Below are positions 34,784 to 44,245 of a stretch of 64,000 nucleotides of DNA, in pieces. The stretch is from Beduini massiliensis. GTDB lineage: Bacteria > Bacillota_I > Bacilli_A > Erysipelotrichales > Coprobacillaceae. The stretch spans positions 186,001 to 250,000 of the forward strand of contig NZ_CDPP01000003.1 of assembly GCF_000829905.1 (NCBI RefSeq), read 5' to 3'. Within the stretch, counting starts at the first letter, position 1, and each line of letters starts with the position of its first letter. A model generated the notes under the pieces. It did not search any database. It was not told where the DNA came from and saw only the letters and a list, made by a program, of their open reading frames with translations. The position numbers and the translations under genes are program-made.

Positions 34784-34990
34784 ATAAGCATAGGAAACTT
34801 TGGTTCTTATTTGGTTTAAGTGAATCATCCATGATAGAGTCAAGCCCAATGATTTTATTAAAAATGAAATGATAAAAAGTTTATTGTTGTGATTGGATAC
34901 TTATAGTCTTTGGGTTTTCTTTTAATAAGAATTCTTTTATAATAAATAAAGGAGATAAACAATAGCATATAAAAAGAGAGGAGGATCATT

Positions 34991-35755
34991 ATGCTTTACA
35001 GTAAACTGCCAATCATTTTTTTAAGTACCCTGGCAAGTGAAAAAGATGGATCCACCAATAGCCAGATCGCAGAATTTATTCTCACTCATTTAGAGGAAAT
35101 GAAAGCAATCGGTATCCGTGAGCTATCTGAACAATGTCATGTGGCAATCAGTTCAATCTCTCGTTTTTGTAAAGAAATAGGATTGCAGGATTATAATGAA
35201 CTCAAGACGCTTTTAACCTTGCCGGATCTTCAATTTGAATTATATTCTTCCTCGACAACACTAGCAGAGCGTATCGGAGATTATGGAACAAAGATCAAAG
35301 AGAGTATCGATCAGGTCATCCAATCTATTCAACCTAAACAGATCCGCCAATTATGTCTGGATATTCGACGTTATCAAAAAGTTGCGTTGTTTGGTTTGAT
35401 GAAAGCCGGTTCAGTTGCCCTCAATTTACAAAGTGATTTATTAATGCAGGGCAAAGTAACCTATACGAAGATTTCATATAAACAGCAGATGGAATATCTT
35501 AAATCTGCATCACAGGAAGATTTAATTATTATCTTTAGTTATACAGGTGCGTATTTTGATTATGAATTTCGCCGTTTGCCCCAGTCTTTGAAACGCCCTA
35601 AACTTTATTTGATTTATGGTGGAGAAGAAGCACAGGAAGAATTTATCGAAACGATTCATTTTGATTCTTTGCAAGATCAAGCCAGTCATCCCTATCAGCT
35701 TCAGTGCATTGCCAGTCTTATTGCTCAGGAATATGCGTATTTAAACAAGGAATGA
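34991..35755 (+). CDS. RpiR/MurR-family regulator
   Basis: The 254-residue regulator has an N-terminal RpiR HTH (IGIRELSEQCHVAISSISRFCKEIGLQDYNELK, about residues 38-72) and a C-terminal SIS sugar-phosphate-binding domain (about 110-240, VALFGLMKAGSVALNLQSDLLMQGK). This family usually controls sugar-phosphate use. It has its own terminator overlapping the stop codon. The target is unknown, since neither neighbour is a sugar gene. Confidence 0.85.
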   Translation: MLYSKLPIIFLSTLASEKDGSTNSQIAEFILTHLEEMKAIGIRELSEQCHVAISSISRFCKEIGLQDYNELKTLLTLPDLQFELYSSSTTLAERIGDYGTKIKESIDQVIQSIQPKQIRQLCLDIRRYQKVALFGLMKAGSVALNLQSDLLMQGKVTYTKISYKQQMEYLKSASQEDLIIIFSYTGAYFDYEFRRLPQSLKRPKLYLIYGGEEAQEEFIETIHFDSLQDQASHPYQLQCIASLIAQEYAYLNKE

Positions 35756-35767
35756 TCCTTGTTTTTT
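35745..35767 (+). terminator. Intrinsic terminator overlapping the RpiR stop
   Basis: ACAAGGA / TCCTTGT with a 4-nt loop and six Ts. Confidence 0.7.
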
Positions 35768-35844
35768 CATTTCTTAATTTAGGAAATGAATAGAAGCCAA
35801 GTCTTATTCTTTGTATACTGAGGGCAGTGAAAGGAGAGATAATT

Positions 35845-36399
35845 ATGAAAATAGCGTTATTATTAGCCACCGGATATGAAGAAGGTGAATCTTTATTTGT
35901 CGCAGATATTTTGCGCAGAGCCGGTTTTGAAGCAGATTTAATCAGTACGACCAAGGAGCTTTGGGTTACAGGGGCACATGGCATCAAAGTTGAAGCTGAT
36001 CGTCTTTTAGATGAGAGTGCTTATCATTATGATATGGTGATTTTACCGGGAGGAATGCCGGGAGCCACCAATTTAAGAGATAATCCAAGAGTGATCGATC
36101 TTATCCGTTATTTTGACAAGGAACATAAATATATCGGAGCTATTTGTGCTGCGCCGATCGTACTGCATGCGGCGGGAATTTTAGCGGGCAGAAAGATGAC
36201 CTCTTATCCGGGAGAAAACTATGAAAGCTTATTTACAGAAGCAGCGTACTGTCAGGAACGGGTTGTTGTTGATGATCGATTGATTACCAGCCGAGGACCT
36301 GCGACAACATTGCCGTTTGCCTATGCAATCGTGGATTTATTAGGGGGAGACAGTACCCCGTTAAAACGTGGAATGCTGTATTTGGATATTGAAAAATAG
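35845..36399 (+). CDS. DJ-1/PfpI-family protein
   Basis: The 184-residue protein of the DJ-1 superfamily has the nucleophile elbow AICAAPIVLHAAGIL with the conserved Cys (about residue 106) and the PGGMPGATNL oxyanion motif. Family members include deglycases, chaperones and the YajL type, to which the length and motifs fit best. The ATG at 35845 has GGAGAG in front and is preferred to the upstream ATG at 35827. Confidence 0.85.
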   Translation: MKIALLLATGYEEGESLFVADILRRAGFEADLISTTKELWVTGAHGIKVEADRLLDESAYHYDMVILPGGMPGATNLRDNPRVIDLIRYFDKEHKYIGAICAAPIVLHAAGILAGRKMTSYPGENYESLFTEAAYCQERVVVDDRLITSRGPATTLPFAYAIVDLLGGDSTPLKRGMLYLDIEK

Positions 36400-36446
36400 A
36401 GATAAAAGAGTACAATAGAGAAAAAGTGGATTAGAGGGGAATCAGG

Positions 36447-37139
36447 ATGAAATTTTTGCGTGAGCAACTTTCAAAACAGCAAGTGTCAGAATCTTTCGTG
36501 TTGGCGTCTCTGCTTGCTTTTGTGGGTGGATATTTAGATGCTTATACGTATTTTTGCCGAGGGCATGTATTCGCTAATGCCCAAACCGGAAATATTATTT
36601 TCTTAGGGCTGAATATTGGCAATGGCAATTATCTTAAAGCAGCGTCTTATCTGATTCCGATTCTTGCCTTCATTCTTGGTGTTTTGTTGGCACAAGGGGT
36701 ACGTGAGCATTATCAGTATAAAAGTGACCTCAATATCCATTGGCGGCAGATCATTGTATTATTTGAATTGTTGATCATCGGAATCGTTGCTTTTGTACCG
36801 ACAGGCAAATTTGATTTGATGGTAAATACTGCAATTTCTTTTGTTTGTTCCTTACAGGCGGAAAGCTTTCGTAAAGTCAATGGAAATGCCTATGCGTCGA
36901 CAATGTGTACAGGGAATTTAAGAAGTGGAAGTGAACAGCTGTACAAAGCTATGCTTCACCATGACCAAACCGCGAAAAAACATGCCATACAGTACTTTAT
37001 GATTATTGCATTGTTTATCATAGGCGCCGTAATTTCAATGTATTTGACTCGGTTTCTGGTTGAAAAATCAATCTTGGTTAGTGTGATAATCTTAGCAGTT
37101 GTATTTCTTATCATGTTCATAGAATCTAAAAACGACTGA
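36447..37139 (+). CDS. YoaK/DUF1275-family membrane protein
   Basis: The 230-residue protein has about six hydrophobic segments and the family signature GGYLDAYTYFCRGHVFANAQTGNIIFLGL near the N-terminus, with a second conserved region NAYASTMCTGNLRSG. The molecular function of the family is unknown. It sits 47 bp after the DJ-1 gene and is followed by a terminator. Confidence 0.85.
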   Translation: MKFLREQLSKQQVSESFVLASLLAFVGGYLDAYTYFCRGHVFANAQTGNIIFLGLNIGNGNYLKAASYLIPILAFILGVLLAQGVREHYQYKSDLNIHWRQIIVLFELLIIGIVAFVPTGKFDLMVNTAISFVCSLQAESFRKVNGNAYASTMCTGNLRSGSEQLYKAMLHHDQTAKKHAIQYFMIIALFIIGAVISMYLTRFLVEKSILVSVIILAVVFLIMFIESKND

Positions 37140-37156
37140 TGGCAGTCGTTTTTATT
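37129..37156 (+). terminator. Intrinsic terminator after the YoaK-like gene
   Basis: AAAACGACTG / CAGTCGTTTT with a 4-nt loop; overlaps the stop codon. Confidence 0.8.
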
Positions 37157-37239
37157 GTTGTGTATTCTTTATTTAAAATTGTAGTTTTTTCATGTATAAT
37201 ATAAATGATAAAATTTGTAGATAAATGGGGGATGATCAT

Positions 37240-37959
37240 ATGAAAATAGCGATCATAGAAGATTCACCAAAGGAACAGCAGCAGTTGGTGGAATATCTTC
37301 AGACATATAATCAACTGCAGCATTTGGAAATGGAAATAAATCATTTTGAAGATGGAGAATCTTTCATCCAGTCAGATTTTGCAGACTATGATATTGTATT
37401 TATTGACATTTACTTAACGGGAATAAATGGTTTGGAGATTGCAAAAGTTATTCGGCAAAAGGACGCTGAAAAGATTTTGATATTTACAACGACAAGCAAA
37501 GATCATGCTGTGGAAAGTTATCGTGTAAAAGCATTTGACTATTTATTAAAGCCATATCAATATGAGCTGTTAGTCGAAGTCATGGAAAGATGCTTGAAAC
37601 AGTTGAATGCAAAAAGCAAATATATTCAGGTAAAAGAAGGACGAATCCAGATTAAAGTTTTATTGAAGGATATTATTTATACAGACTATAATAATCATTA
37701 TATCCAGATTCATACTTCTCAAAGAATGATTAAAAGTTATATGCCGTTTGATCAGTTTGCACCCATGCTGTTATGTTATCCATCGTTTTTGAATTGTTAT
37801 CGTAATTGCATTATTAATATGGATAAAGTCAGTAAAATGGATACTACTGATTTTCTAATGGATAATCAAGAGCGGATTCCGATCGCCAGAGCGAAACGTG
37901 CGGAGATTCGCCAACAATATGCAGATTACCAGTTTGCTAAATTAGAAGGAACCCTTTAA
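37240..37959 (+). CDS. LytTR response regulator (AgrA-like)
   Basis: The 239-residue regulator has a receiver domain (IIEDSPKEQQ with the acidic pocket, phospho-Asp in DIVFIDIYLTG at about residue 55, then the Lys in LLKPYQ) and a LytTR DNA-binding domain (KSKYIQVKEGRIQIKVLLKDIIYTD, later FLNCYRNCIINMDKV). The ATG at 37240 lies after GGGGGATGA and is preferred to the upstream ATG at 37225. The partner kinase starts 1 bp after its stop. Confidence 0.9.
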   Translation: MKIAIIEDSPKEQQQLVEYLQTYNQLQHLEMEINHFEDGESFIQSDFADYDIVFIDIYLTGINGLEIAKVIRQKDAEKILIFTTTSKDHAVESYRVKAFDYLLKPYQYELLVEVMERCLKQLNAKSKYIQVKEGRIQIKVLLKDIIYTDYNNHYIQIHTSQRMIKSYMPFDQFAPMLLCYPSFLNCYRNCIINMDKVSKMDTTDFLMDNQERIPIARAKRAEIRQQYADYQFAKLEGTL

Positions 37960-37960
37960 G

Positions 37961-39286
37961 ATGTTTTCGATTGATCATCTGCTTAAAGCGTGGCTTGTCT
38001 TTTTCTCACTTGCTTTTATTATTTGGTATTTATTTAAGGATTTAACGAACTTAACGGGAAAGCAGATGTGGATGATTGTTGGGGAGTTTATGGTCTATGA
38101 TATCATTGCTATTTTCATTCATTATTATTTTTTAGATGATCGGATTGATTTTATTGTGGTCGTGATCTGGGTTTTTCTCATCATTTCTTTAATCAAGAAA
38201 AAATGTCAGATCCGGTTGGGTGAGCTGATTTTTATCTTTTTTATCATCGTCAATTACAGTGATGCCATTTATTTGTTTTACCGCTCATATGACCGTATTT
38301 TACCGGTCGTGATTAAAAGTCATTTACTCTTGCCGATTTCATTAGTTATCTATATCTTAGTTAATATTATTTGTTTACCGCCAATGATTCTGATTGTTAA
38401 ACGTGTGGTTAAACCGATTATTATGAAATCAAAAGAATTGCCGTTATCAAACTATTTATGGCTGGTTCCGGTTTGCTTCTTTTTGATTTATCGCTTTTGC
38501 TTATTACCGGCAATCGAATATATGAAACTGAGCGAACTTTTTATTACAAATATTACGGTGCCGATTTTTTGGTATGTAGCGGTTACGTTGGCTCACACCG
38601 GATTATTCATCACCTTGGAAAGAACGATCGAGGGCAAAGAAATCGAAGAAAAATATCATGCTTTAGATCGCCAGAATCAATTGCAGCAAGATCAATATCG
38701 AATGATTGAAACTCAGTTCAACGATATGCGCCGCATGCGCCATGATATTCGTCATCATGTATTAGCCGTTAGAGAATATCTTTCTATGGAAGAATATGAA
38801 AAAGCCGATCATTATTTGGATTCAATGCTGAATAAGATTCATAATGAATCCATCTGCTTATGTGATAATATTGTGGTTGAAGCGATGGTACAGCATTTTT
38901 TAAAGGAAGCACAAAAAGATAATATAAAAATGACTACCTCACTTAAACTGCCTCGGCAAATCGCGATTAATGAGCAAGATTTGATTACCTTGTTAGGAAA
39001 TTTATTAGAAAATGCCTTTGAAGCTTGTCGTCGTCAGAAGCAGTCACCACGATTTGTAGATATTAAAGCGGGCATCTCCGGAACAGATTCTTTCATGATT
39101 GTTGTCAGCAACAGCTTTGAGGGAAAAATTGTCGAAAAGGAAGATGGAATCATTTCGAGTAAACGTGAGCATCAAATCGGAATTGGGATTCCTTCTATTA
39201 AAAAGATTGTCAATAAGTATAATGGAATTACAAATATTACCTATGATGATCACGTCTTTAAAGTACAGTTATTATTAAATCACTAA
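37961..39286 (+). CDS. GHKL sensor histidine kinase (AgrC-like)
   Basis: The 441-residue kinase has about six N-terminal membrane segments (residues 10-220), a dimerisation helix with the phospho-acceptor MRRMRHDIRHHVLAVREYL (first His of the motif near residue 260) and a GHKL ATPase (LLGNLLENAFEACRR and IGIGIPSIKKIVNKYNG). It pairs with the LytTR regulator immediately upstream. AgrC-like kinases often sense peptides, but no autoinducer-peptide gene is visible nearby. Confidence 0.9.
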   Translation: MFSIDHLLKAWLVFFSLAFIIWYLFKDLTNLTGKQMWMIVGEFMVYDIIAIFIHYYFLDDRIDFIVVVIWVFLIISLIKKKCQIRLGELIFIFFIIVNYSDAIYLFYRSYDRILPVVIKSHLLLPISLVIYILVNIICLPPMILIVKRVVKPIIMKSKELPLSNYLWLVPVCFFLIYRFCLLPAIEYMKLSELFITNITVPIFWYVAVTLAHTGLFITLERTIEGKEIEEKYHALDRQNQLQQDQYRMIETQFNDMRRMRHDIRHHVLAVREYLSMEEYEKADHYLDSMLNKIHNESICLCDNIVVEAMVQHFLKEAQKDNIKMTTSLKLPRQIAINEQDLITLLGNLLENAFEACRRQKQSPRFVDIKAGISGTDSFMIVVSNSFEGKIVEKEDGIISSKREHQIGIGIPSIKKIVNKYNGITNITYDDHVFKVQLLLNH

Positions 39287-39328
39287 AAAACAGCGCTATT
39301 GAGTGGATCAATATACGCTGTTTTTTTA
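39287..39328. terminator. Bidirectional terminator between convergent genes
   Basis: AAAAACAGCG / CGCTGTTTTT with A's on the left and T's on the right. It serves the + strand kinase and the minus-strand RpiR gene. Confidence 0.7.
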
Positions 39329-40075
39329 TAGATAATATTGTTGGTAGTAATGGATTCTCAATAAGTCAAAGATCATCATCAATTGGTAATTGAAGTTAAT
39401 CCCATCATATTTACCTGGAATGATTAGGGTGTGCTTAGCTAAAGACATTGAACTGTCGGCATAAATTTTATTTTGGGTAATCAAGATGGACTGTGCCCTT
39501 TCTAAATGCACATGTTCTTTTTCACGATTGAAATCTTGAATATAGCGTCCGGTACCGGAAACAACGATTGCCACATCTTTCTCAGTCAGCTGCATCGGGA
39601 TAAAACTATGATACTGAATACTTGGTTTACCTAATGAAATAAAATCAGTCTGCATTTCGACACTGATTGCCATAGGATATTGGGCACCAAACAAAACGAT
39701 GCGATCAGCTTCAAAAATCATCTTACAGATCATGGAGATTTTTTCTTTCAATTCTTCCTTACTGTAGATTTCTCCCATCATATCAATAAAAGTATCACTG
39801 TTGACATCAATCATTCTAGCGCGTATCTGATCCATTCGCATACTGTGTGTCTGCATCAAATACTCGTTAAAGGCTTCATAACTATCAAATCCCAGCAAGC
39901 GGCAAAAAGCTAAAATATCTCCTTTTTTTACTCGGCTTTTCCCGATGACTTTATCTAAAGTCATACTGTCCATCTGAGTATAGTTTTCAATGACAAAAAG
40001 GCAGAAACGGTAATAATCATCATTAAACAATGTACCATTCAAATAAGTTAAAATACGGCTTAGCAACGTGATCAT
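39326..40075 (-). CDS. RpiR-like regulator with diverged HTH
   Basis: The 249-residue protein has a SIS domain in its second half (ADRIVLFGAQYPMAISVEMQTDFISLGKP, then DVAIVVSGTGRYIQDFN). Its N-terminal half has RpiR-like spacing (LDKVIGKSRVKKGDILAFCRLLGFDSYEAFNEYL), but the HTH is quite diverged. It is last of three minus-strand genes, 32 bp after the second PTS-IIB-like gene, so it probably regulates or is regulated with them. Confidence 0.75.
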   Translation of the reverse strand: MITLLSRILTYLNGTLFNDDYYRFCLFVIENYTQMDSMTLDKVIGKSRVKKGDILAFCRLLGFDSYEAFNEYLMQTHSMRMDQIRARMIDVNSDTFIDMMGEIYSKEELKEKISMICKMIFEADRIVLFGAQYPMAISVEMQTDFISLGKPSIQYHSFIPMQLTEKDVAIVVSGTGRYIQDFNREKEHVHLERAQSILITQNKIYADSSMSLAKHTLIIPGKYDGINFNYQLMMIFDLLRIHYYQQYYL

Positions 40076-40107
40076 AAAATCCCCTCCTGTCTTTATTATA
40101 GTATTTT

Positions 40108-40725
40108 TTAGGTTAAATTCCTATCTACAATTTCTAAAACTAATTGATGATAGTTTTGCGTTGCAAAATCATTTGGTGAAATACAAATGATTTTTTGTTT
40201 ATTATTTGTTTTATATTGAGCAATGGTTGATCGCATATAAGCAATCTGCGGTGCCAGTAAAATAATGTCATATTCATGAAAGATGTCTTTTAACTGCGTG
40301 ACACCGACAGCAGAAAAGGTAATCGGCAGATGATAGCTGTCTGCGACCGCTTGTAAATGATGAGAAAATAAAGACGTGGAAAGTCCACCCGAGCAACATA
40401 ACAAGACACGTGTATGAGAAAGGGCTAAGAAATTGATGAACGCTCTGAAAAAATCATGGATAAAGCTATAGCATTGCTTTAAAGAAACGATATTATAATG
40501 CAGATAAAAGATGGTATGCTGGTCTTTATCTTTGATTTCTTCTTCAATGATGTGTTCATTTAGCCACAAAGTAATACTGCCGTGATAATCTTCTTTATTG
40601 ATTGAAGCTTTTTTATATGTCTCTTCTTCTTTTTGAAAAACATTAGGAAACTCATGTTTAATACAAAGTGTTTTGATCCATTCAAAAATAAGATCTCCAT
40701 ATAGCTCATTGTAAAATTCATCCAT
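40108..40725 (-). CDS. Orphan protein with PTS EIIB (Lac/Chb)-like C-terminus, copy 2
   Basis: The 205-residue protein has an N-terminal region of about 105 residues that I do not recognise. Its C-terminal domain reads RVLLCCSGGLSTSLFSHHL, then YDIILLAPQIAYM and ISPNDFATQNYHQ. This matches the phospho-Cys loop and the LAPQ strand of lactose/cellobiose PTS IIB proteins. No IIA or IIC gene is nearby, so a signalling role with the adjacent RpiR regulator is inferred. The ATG at 40725 follows AAAGGAGG and is preferred to the frame from 40782. The next gene is a paralogue. Confidence 0.7.
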   Translation of the reverse strand: MDEFYNELYGDLIFEWIKTLCIKHEFPNVFQKEEETYKKASINKEDYHGSITLWLNEHIIEEEIKDKDQHTIFYLHYNIVSLKQCYSFIHDFFRAFINFLALSHTRVLLCCSGGLSTSLFSHHLQAVADSYHLPITFSAVGVTQLKDIFHEYDIILLAPQIAYMRSTIAQYKTNNKQKIICISPNDFATQNYHQLVLEIVDRNLT

Positions 40726-40820
40726 TTTCTTCGCCTCCTTTACAGTCTTATCATAACAGAGAACATCTGTCAGCAAGCGCATTTTCCAAAGCAGTAAATG
40801 ATTTGTAAAAAATGAAAATA

Positions 40821-41450
40821 CTATTTCAGTTTGCTGAGTTGTAATTGATTCAGTTGGGTTAATACCCGATGATAGTTATTGGTAGCAAAATCGATAGGTT
40901 CAATGCAAAAGATAGGAATCTTACGATCGGTTGCTTTTAAGATGGCAGGCTCTAAATAGGCAATCTGAGGTGCCAGAAGAATGGCGTCAAAATCACTTAA
41001 CTGATAACGTAAATGATAGATACTGATGGCAACAAAATCGTAATTTAGTTTTTCCAGTTCTACTAATTCAGCCAGCTTGACTGAAAAAAGTGACGTTGAT
41101 AGACCACCGGAACAACATAACGCTACTTTTATTTTGATTTGATTATTATGATGTAAGATCACTTTATAGAATTCATAAAATAAGTAGCGGCATTGACGAA
41201 TGTCATTGATATGATAATGCAGATAAAACAAATGCTCTCCGTTTTTATCGATAATTTCTTCTTCAACGAGATTTTCCTTCCAGATTTTAAGATAGGCAGT
41301 GGCATTTGTTAAATCAAAGCGGATGATACGTGCGGAATCTCCATGATCAACCGGACTCATTAGGATATGATGCTGGTGAAAGTCGGCTTTTTTACCGATA
41401 ACCCAATAATAAAACAAATCACTGTAGATACTTTGATAAAATTGATCCAT
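40821..41450 (-). CDS. Orphan protein with PTS EIIB (Lac/Chb)-like C-terminus, copy 1
   Basis: The 209-residue paralogue of the following gene has the same two-part plan: the N-terminus MDQFYQSIYSDLFYYWV, a shared ENLVEEEIIDKNGEHLFYLHYHI strand region, then KVALCCSGGLSTSLFSVKL and FDAILLAPQIAYLEPAI. The twin Cys before SGG is the expected phosphorylation site. It is first of the three-gene minus-strand group. A fusion of an unknown sensor with a IIB-like phospho-acceptor is an unusual arrangement. Confidence 0.7.
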   Translation of the reverse strand: MDQFYQSIYSDLFYYWVIGKKADFHQHHILMSPVDHGDSARIIRFDLTNATAYLKIWKENLVEEEIIDKNGEHLFYLHYHINDIRQCRYLFYEFYKVILHHNNQIKIKVALCCSGGLSTSLFSVKLAELVELEKLNYDFVAISIYHLRYQLSDFDAILLAPQIAYLEPAILKATDRKIPIFCIEPIDFATNNYHRVLTQLNQLQLSKLK

Positions 41451-41587
41451 AGATCATCACGCCCCTTTTAATACATTATAGCAACAATTATTGTCGCTAT
41501 TTCTCATTTTCTTAATTAGTAAAATCTTTTCAAGTATTTCAATAGATTTATTCTAAGAGTATGATACAATAAAAACGAGGTGATAGC

Positions 41588-42346
41588 ATGGCAAAAAAGG
41601 TCTATATCATTTCTGATTTGCATGGGCATTATCAGGTGTTCATGAAATTACTGGAAAAGATTCAATTCAGAGATGAAGATGATATGTATATATTAGGCGA
41701 TGTTTGTGATCGGGGGCCACAGAGCTTGGATATTTATTTTGAAATATTTAAGCGTAAGAATATTCAACTGATCAAAGGAAATCATGAAATCATGATGCGA
41801 GAATCGCTTTTAAGAGATAATGATACGACGACAAATCAGTTTAGAATGTGGATAGAAAACGGCGGAAGGAAAACGATTGATAACTATCACCAGTATTTGA
41901 ATAAGAAAAATATCAGTGAAGAAGAATATAAACAAGTCAGAACTGCTTTTTTAGCGGATATGATCCGTTTTGTAAATGATTGTCCGAGCTTTATTGAAGT
42001 TGTGATGAATAAAAAGAAATATGTGCTGATTCATGCCGGAATCAATCCTGAAAAGGGATTATACGATCAAACCGAAGAAGAATGTGCATGGATGCGTGAG
42101 TATTTTTATATGAGCAAGGGATTAGCCGGGAAAACGATTATCTTTGGACATACTCCGACTTGCTTTTTACATGGTGAACAGATTTTTGACATTTGGGAAG
42201 ATCCGATCTTCCATGATAAAATCGGTATTGATGGTGGGCTGGGCAGTTTTGAGGGCGGACAGATCAACTGTCTATGCTTGAACGATATGTCCATCACGAC
42301 GATAAAAAAAGCAGAAGTTTATACGCAAAATGAGAATGTTTCATAA
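41588..42346 (+). CDS. Serine/threonine-type metallophosphatase
   Basis: The 252-residue phosphatase of the PPP fold has ISDLHGHYQVF (GDxHG-type), ILGDVCDRGPQS (GDxxDRG), IKGNHEIMM (GNHE) and FGHTPT. All metal ligands are visible. Bacterial PrpA/ApaH-like proteins hydrolyse phosphoproteins or dinucleoside polyphosphates. Which applies here cannot be read from sequence. Single gene with its own terminator. Confidence 0.88.
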   Translation: MAKKVYIISDLHGHYQVFMKLLEKIQFRDEDDMYILGDVCDRGPQSLDIYFEIFKRKNIQLIKGNHEIMMRESLLRDNDTTTNQFRMWIENGGRKTIDNYHQYLNKKNISEEEYKQVRTAFLADMIRFVNDCPSFIEVVMNKKKYVLIHAGINPEKGLYDQTEEECAWMREYFYMSKGLAGKTIIFGHTPTCFLHGEQIFDIWEDPIFHDKIGIDGGLGSFEGGQINCLCLNDMSITTIKKAEVYTQNENVS

Positions 42347-42353
42347 CCGTAAT

Positions 42354-42384
42354 ACATACCTTTATTTATGGGTATGTTTTTTTT
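42354..42384 (+). terminator. Intrinsic terminator
   Basis: ACATACC / GGTATGT followed by Ts. Confidence 0.7.
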
Positions 42385-42607
42385 ATAAGTGGTGCTTCGT
42401 TTGTGTCAAAAGTCTTAGATTATGTTAATATAAACAAGCCGATAGTTGGAAACAACTAAAAAATAAGCAAAATGGAAGATTTGTTGTAAGGAACAAATAA
42501 GAAATTTTGTTTATTTTATTTTCAAATCATATACCACATAAGTAGGAATTATGATATACTGATACCGGCAGGGAAATGTCAAATTATGTTGATTAATGGG
42601 AGGATTT

Positions 42608-43519
42608 ATGAAGAATTTACAACAATTTGTAATTGAAAACAACTTTAAAGAGGATAAGCAGCGCAACGCTGTTTACGGTGTTTTTAAAAGCTATCCGGTT
42701 GTCGTTGTTTATGATAAGGTACGAAAAGTTTTTTTAATTACAGTAAATGCGAAAGAACCTGAAGGAAGCGATAATCAAAAGAATCGTGATATGTTCAGTG
42801 CAATGGCAAAGGAAGTGGCAAACGTCAATTATGTTAGCTACAACGAAGGCATTGTATCAATTAATTTAAAAGACAATAAAAAAACGAGCAGTGAAGCATT
42901 AGCTGAAATATTGAAGAAAGTAACAAGCTATTGTCAGTTAGAAGGATTTGTTCACACATGTAAATACTGTGAAAATGAAACGGGATTAGATTTTTACAGC
43001 ATTCAGGGAAATGTAGAAGTGATTTGTCCGGAATGTTATGAAAAGATCGTGAATGCTACTACAGAAAAATCAGCGAAACCAGAAAAAGTGGATATGGGAG
43101 TTGTTGGGGCTGTTTTAGGAGCTTTAATTGGAGGTGCCATTTGGGTAGGGGTTTACCAGTTAGGCTATATCGTAGCCATTGCCGCTTATTTAATGGTCGT
43201 ATGTGCAGTAAAAGGGTATGAAAAATTTGCCGGGTCTTTATCAAAGAAAGGACTTTGGATTTCGATCATTATCAGTATTGTCGTGTTATTCTTAGCGGAA
43301 TACGTATGTATCGGAGTTGAAATTTATAAGGTATTTGATGTAACGATATTTGAAGCAATCAAAGCTGTACCAAGCTTTATGGAATTTTCTGAAATTATGG
43401 GGGCATTCGTTAAAGATATCGTGATTGGCTATGTCTTCATGGCAATCGCAAGCTTCCGTTATATTTCTTCAATCAATCATTATGTTTCAAATAGCTATGA
43501 AGTAAAACGTTTAGACTAA
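42608..43519 (+). CDS. Membrane protein with central zinc-ribbon-like motif
   Basis: I do not recognise the 303-residue protein. The N-terminal ~115 residues look soluble. A CKYCENET...CPECYEK motif (about residues 120-150) could bind zinc, and four hydrophobic segments follow (about 160-290). The ATG at 42608 has GGGAGG just before and is preferred to the ATG at 42596. A terminator follows, so it is a single-gene unit. Confidence 0.6.
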   Translation: MKNLQQFVIENNFKEDKQRNAVYGVFKSYPVVVVYDKVRKVFLITVNAKEPEGSDNQKNRDMFSAMAKEVANVNYVSYNEGIVSINLKDNKKTSSEALAEILKKVTSYCQLEGFVHTCKYCENETGLDFYSIQGNVEVICPECYEKIVNATTEKSAKPEKVDMGVVGAVLGALIGGAIWVGVYQLGYIVAIAAYLMVVCAVKGYEKFAGSLSKKGLWISIIISIVVLFLAEYVCIGVEIYKVFDVTIFEAIKAVPSFMEFSEIMGAFVKDIVIGYVFMAIASFRYISSINHYVSNSYEVKRLD

Positions 43520-43541
43520 ACCGAGGACTCGGTTTTTTCTT
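43518..43541 (+). terminator. Intrinsic terminator
   Basis: AACCGAG / CTCGGTT with a 2-nt loop and six Ts. Confidence 0.75.
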
Positions 43542-43590
43542 TTGCAAAAGAGGTACTGCTTTTGTATAATAAAAGAACAAGGAGGCGCCT

Positions 43591-44244
43591 ATGGAAAAAG
43601 CAGTGATATTTGATTTTAACGGAACTTTATTTTTTGATAATGATAAACATATTCAAGCTTGGAATGAGATGTCTTTAACAATACGTCAAAAGGGAATCAG
43701 TGAAGAAGAACTGCATACACGATTGAATGGTGTGCCCAATCATCAGATTATTGAATATTTTCTGCAAAGAGAAATCGATGAAAAGGAAAGCAAACGTTAT
43801 TCTTTAATGAAAGAGGAACTATATCGTCAAGCTTGTTTGGATGATCCGGCTTCGTTTCATTTGGTTAAAGGCGTTACGGAATATTTCGACCTTTTAAAAA
43901 AACAAGCCATCCCCTTCACGATTGCCAGTGCATCGATTAAAGAGAATATTGATTTTTTTGTTGAGCACTTCCATTTAGATCGTTGGATGGACCCTGAAAA
44001 AATTGTATATGATAACGGCAGTTATACGAGTAAAGAAAAAATGTTTTTAGATGCTGCCAAACTGTTGGACTGTGATATTCAAGAGATTTTGATTTTTGAA
44101 GATTCATTGGCAGGTATTCATCATGCTTATGAAGCAGGATGCAGAAAAATAATCGTAGTATGTCCAAAAGAAAAAGAAGAAACATTTAAAGCATTGCCGG
44201 GAGTCATACAAACGATTCAAGATTTTAGTGAGATGATGAAATAG
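43591..44244 (+). CDS. HAD-superfamily phosphatase (beta-phosphoglucomutase-like)
   Basis: The 217-residue protein has the nucleophile motif FDFNGTLF (first Asp and the normal second Asp replaced by Asn), a helical cap, ASASIKEN for motif II and IFEDSLAGIHHAYEAG for motif IV. Replacement of the second Asp (DxD to DxN) would weaken acid catalysis. It is followed 1 bp later by an HD-domain hydrolase, so the two form an operon. Confidence 0.85.
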   Translation: MEKAVIFDFNGTLFFDNDKHIQAWNEMSLTIRQKGISEEELHTRLNGVPNHQIIEYFLQREIDEKESKRYSLMKEELYRQACLDDPASFHLVKGVTEYFDLLKKQAIPFTIASASIKENIDFFVEHFHLDRWMDPEKIVYDNGSYTSKEKMFLDAAKLLDCDIQEILIFEDSLAGIHHAYEAGCRKIIVVCPKEKEETFKALPGVIQTIQDFSEMMK

Positions 44245-44245
44245 G

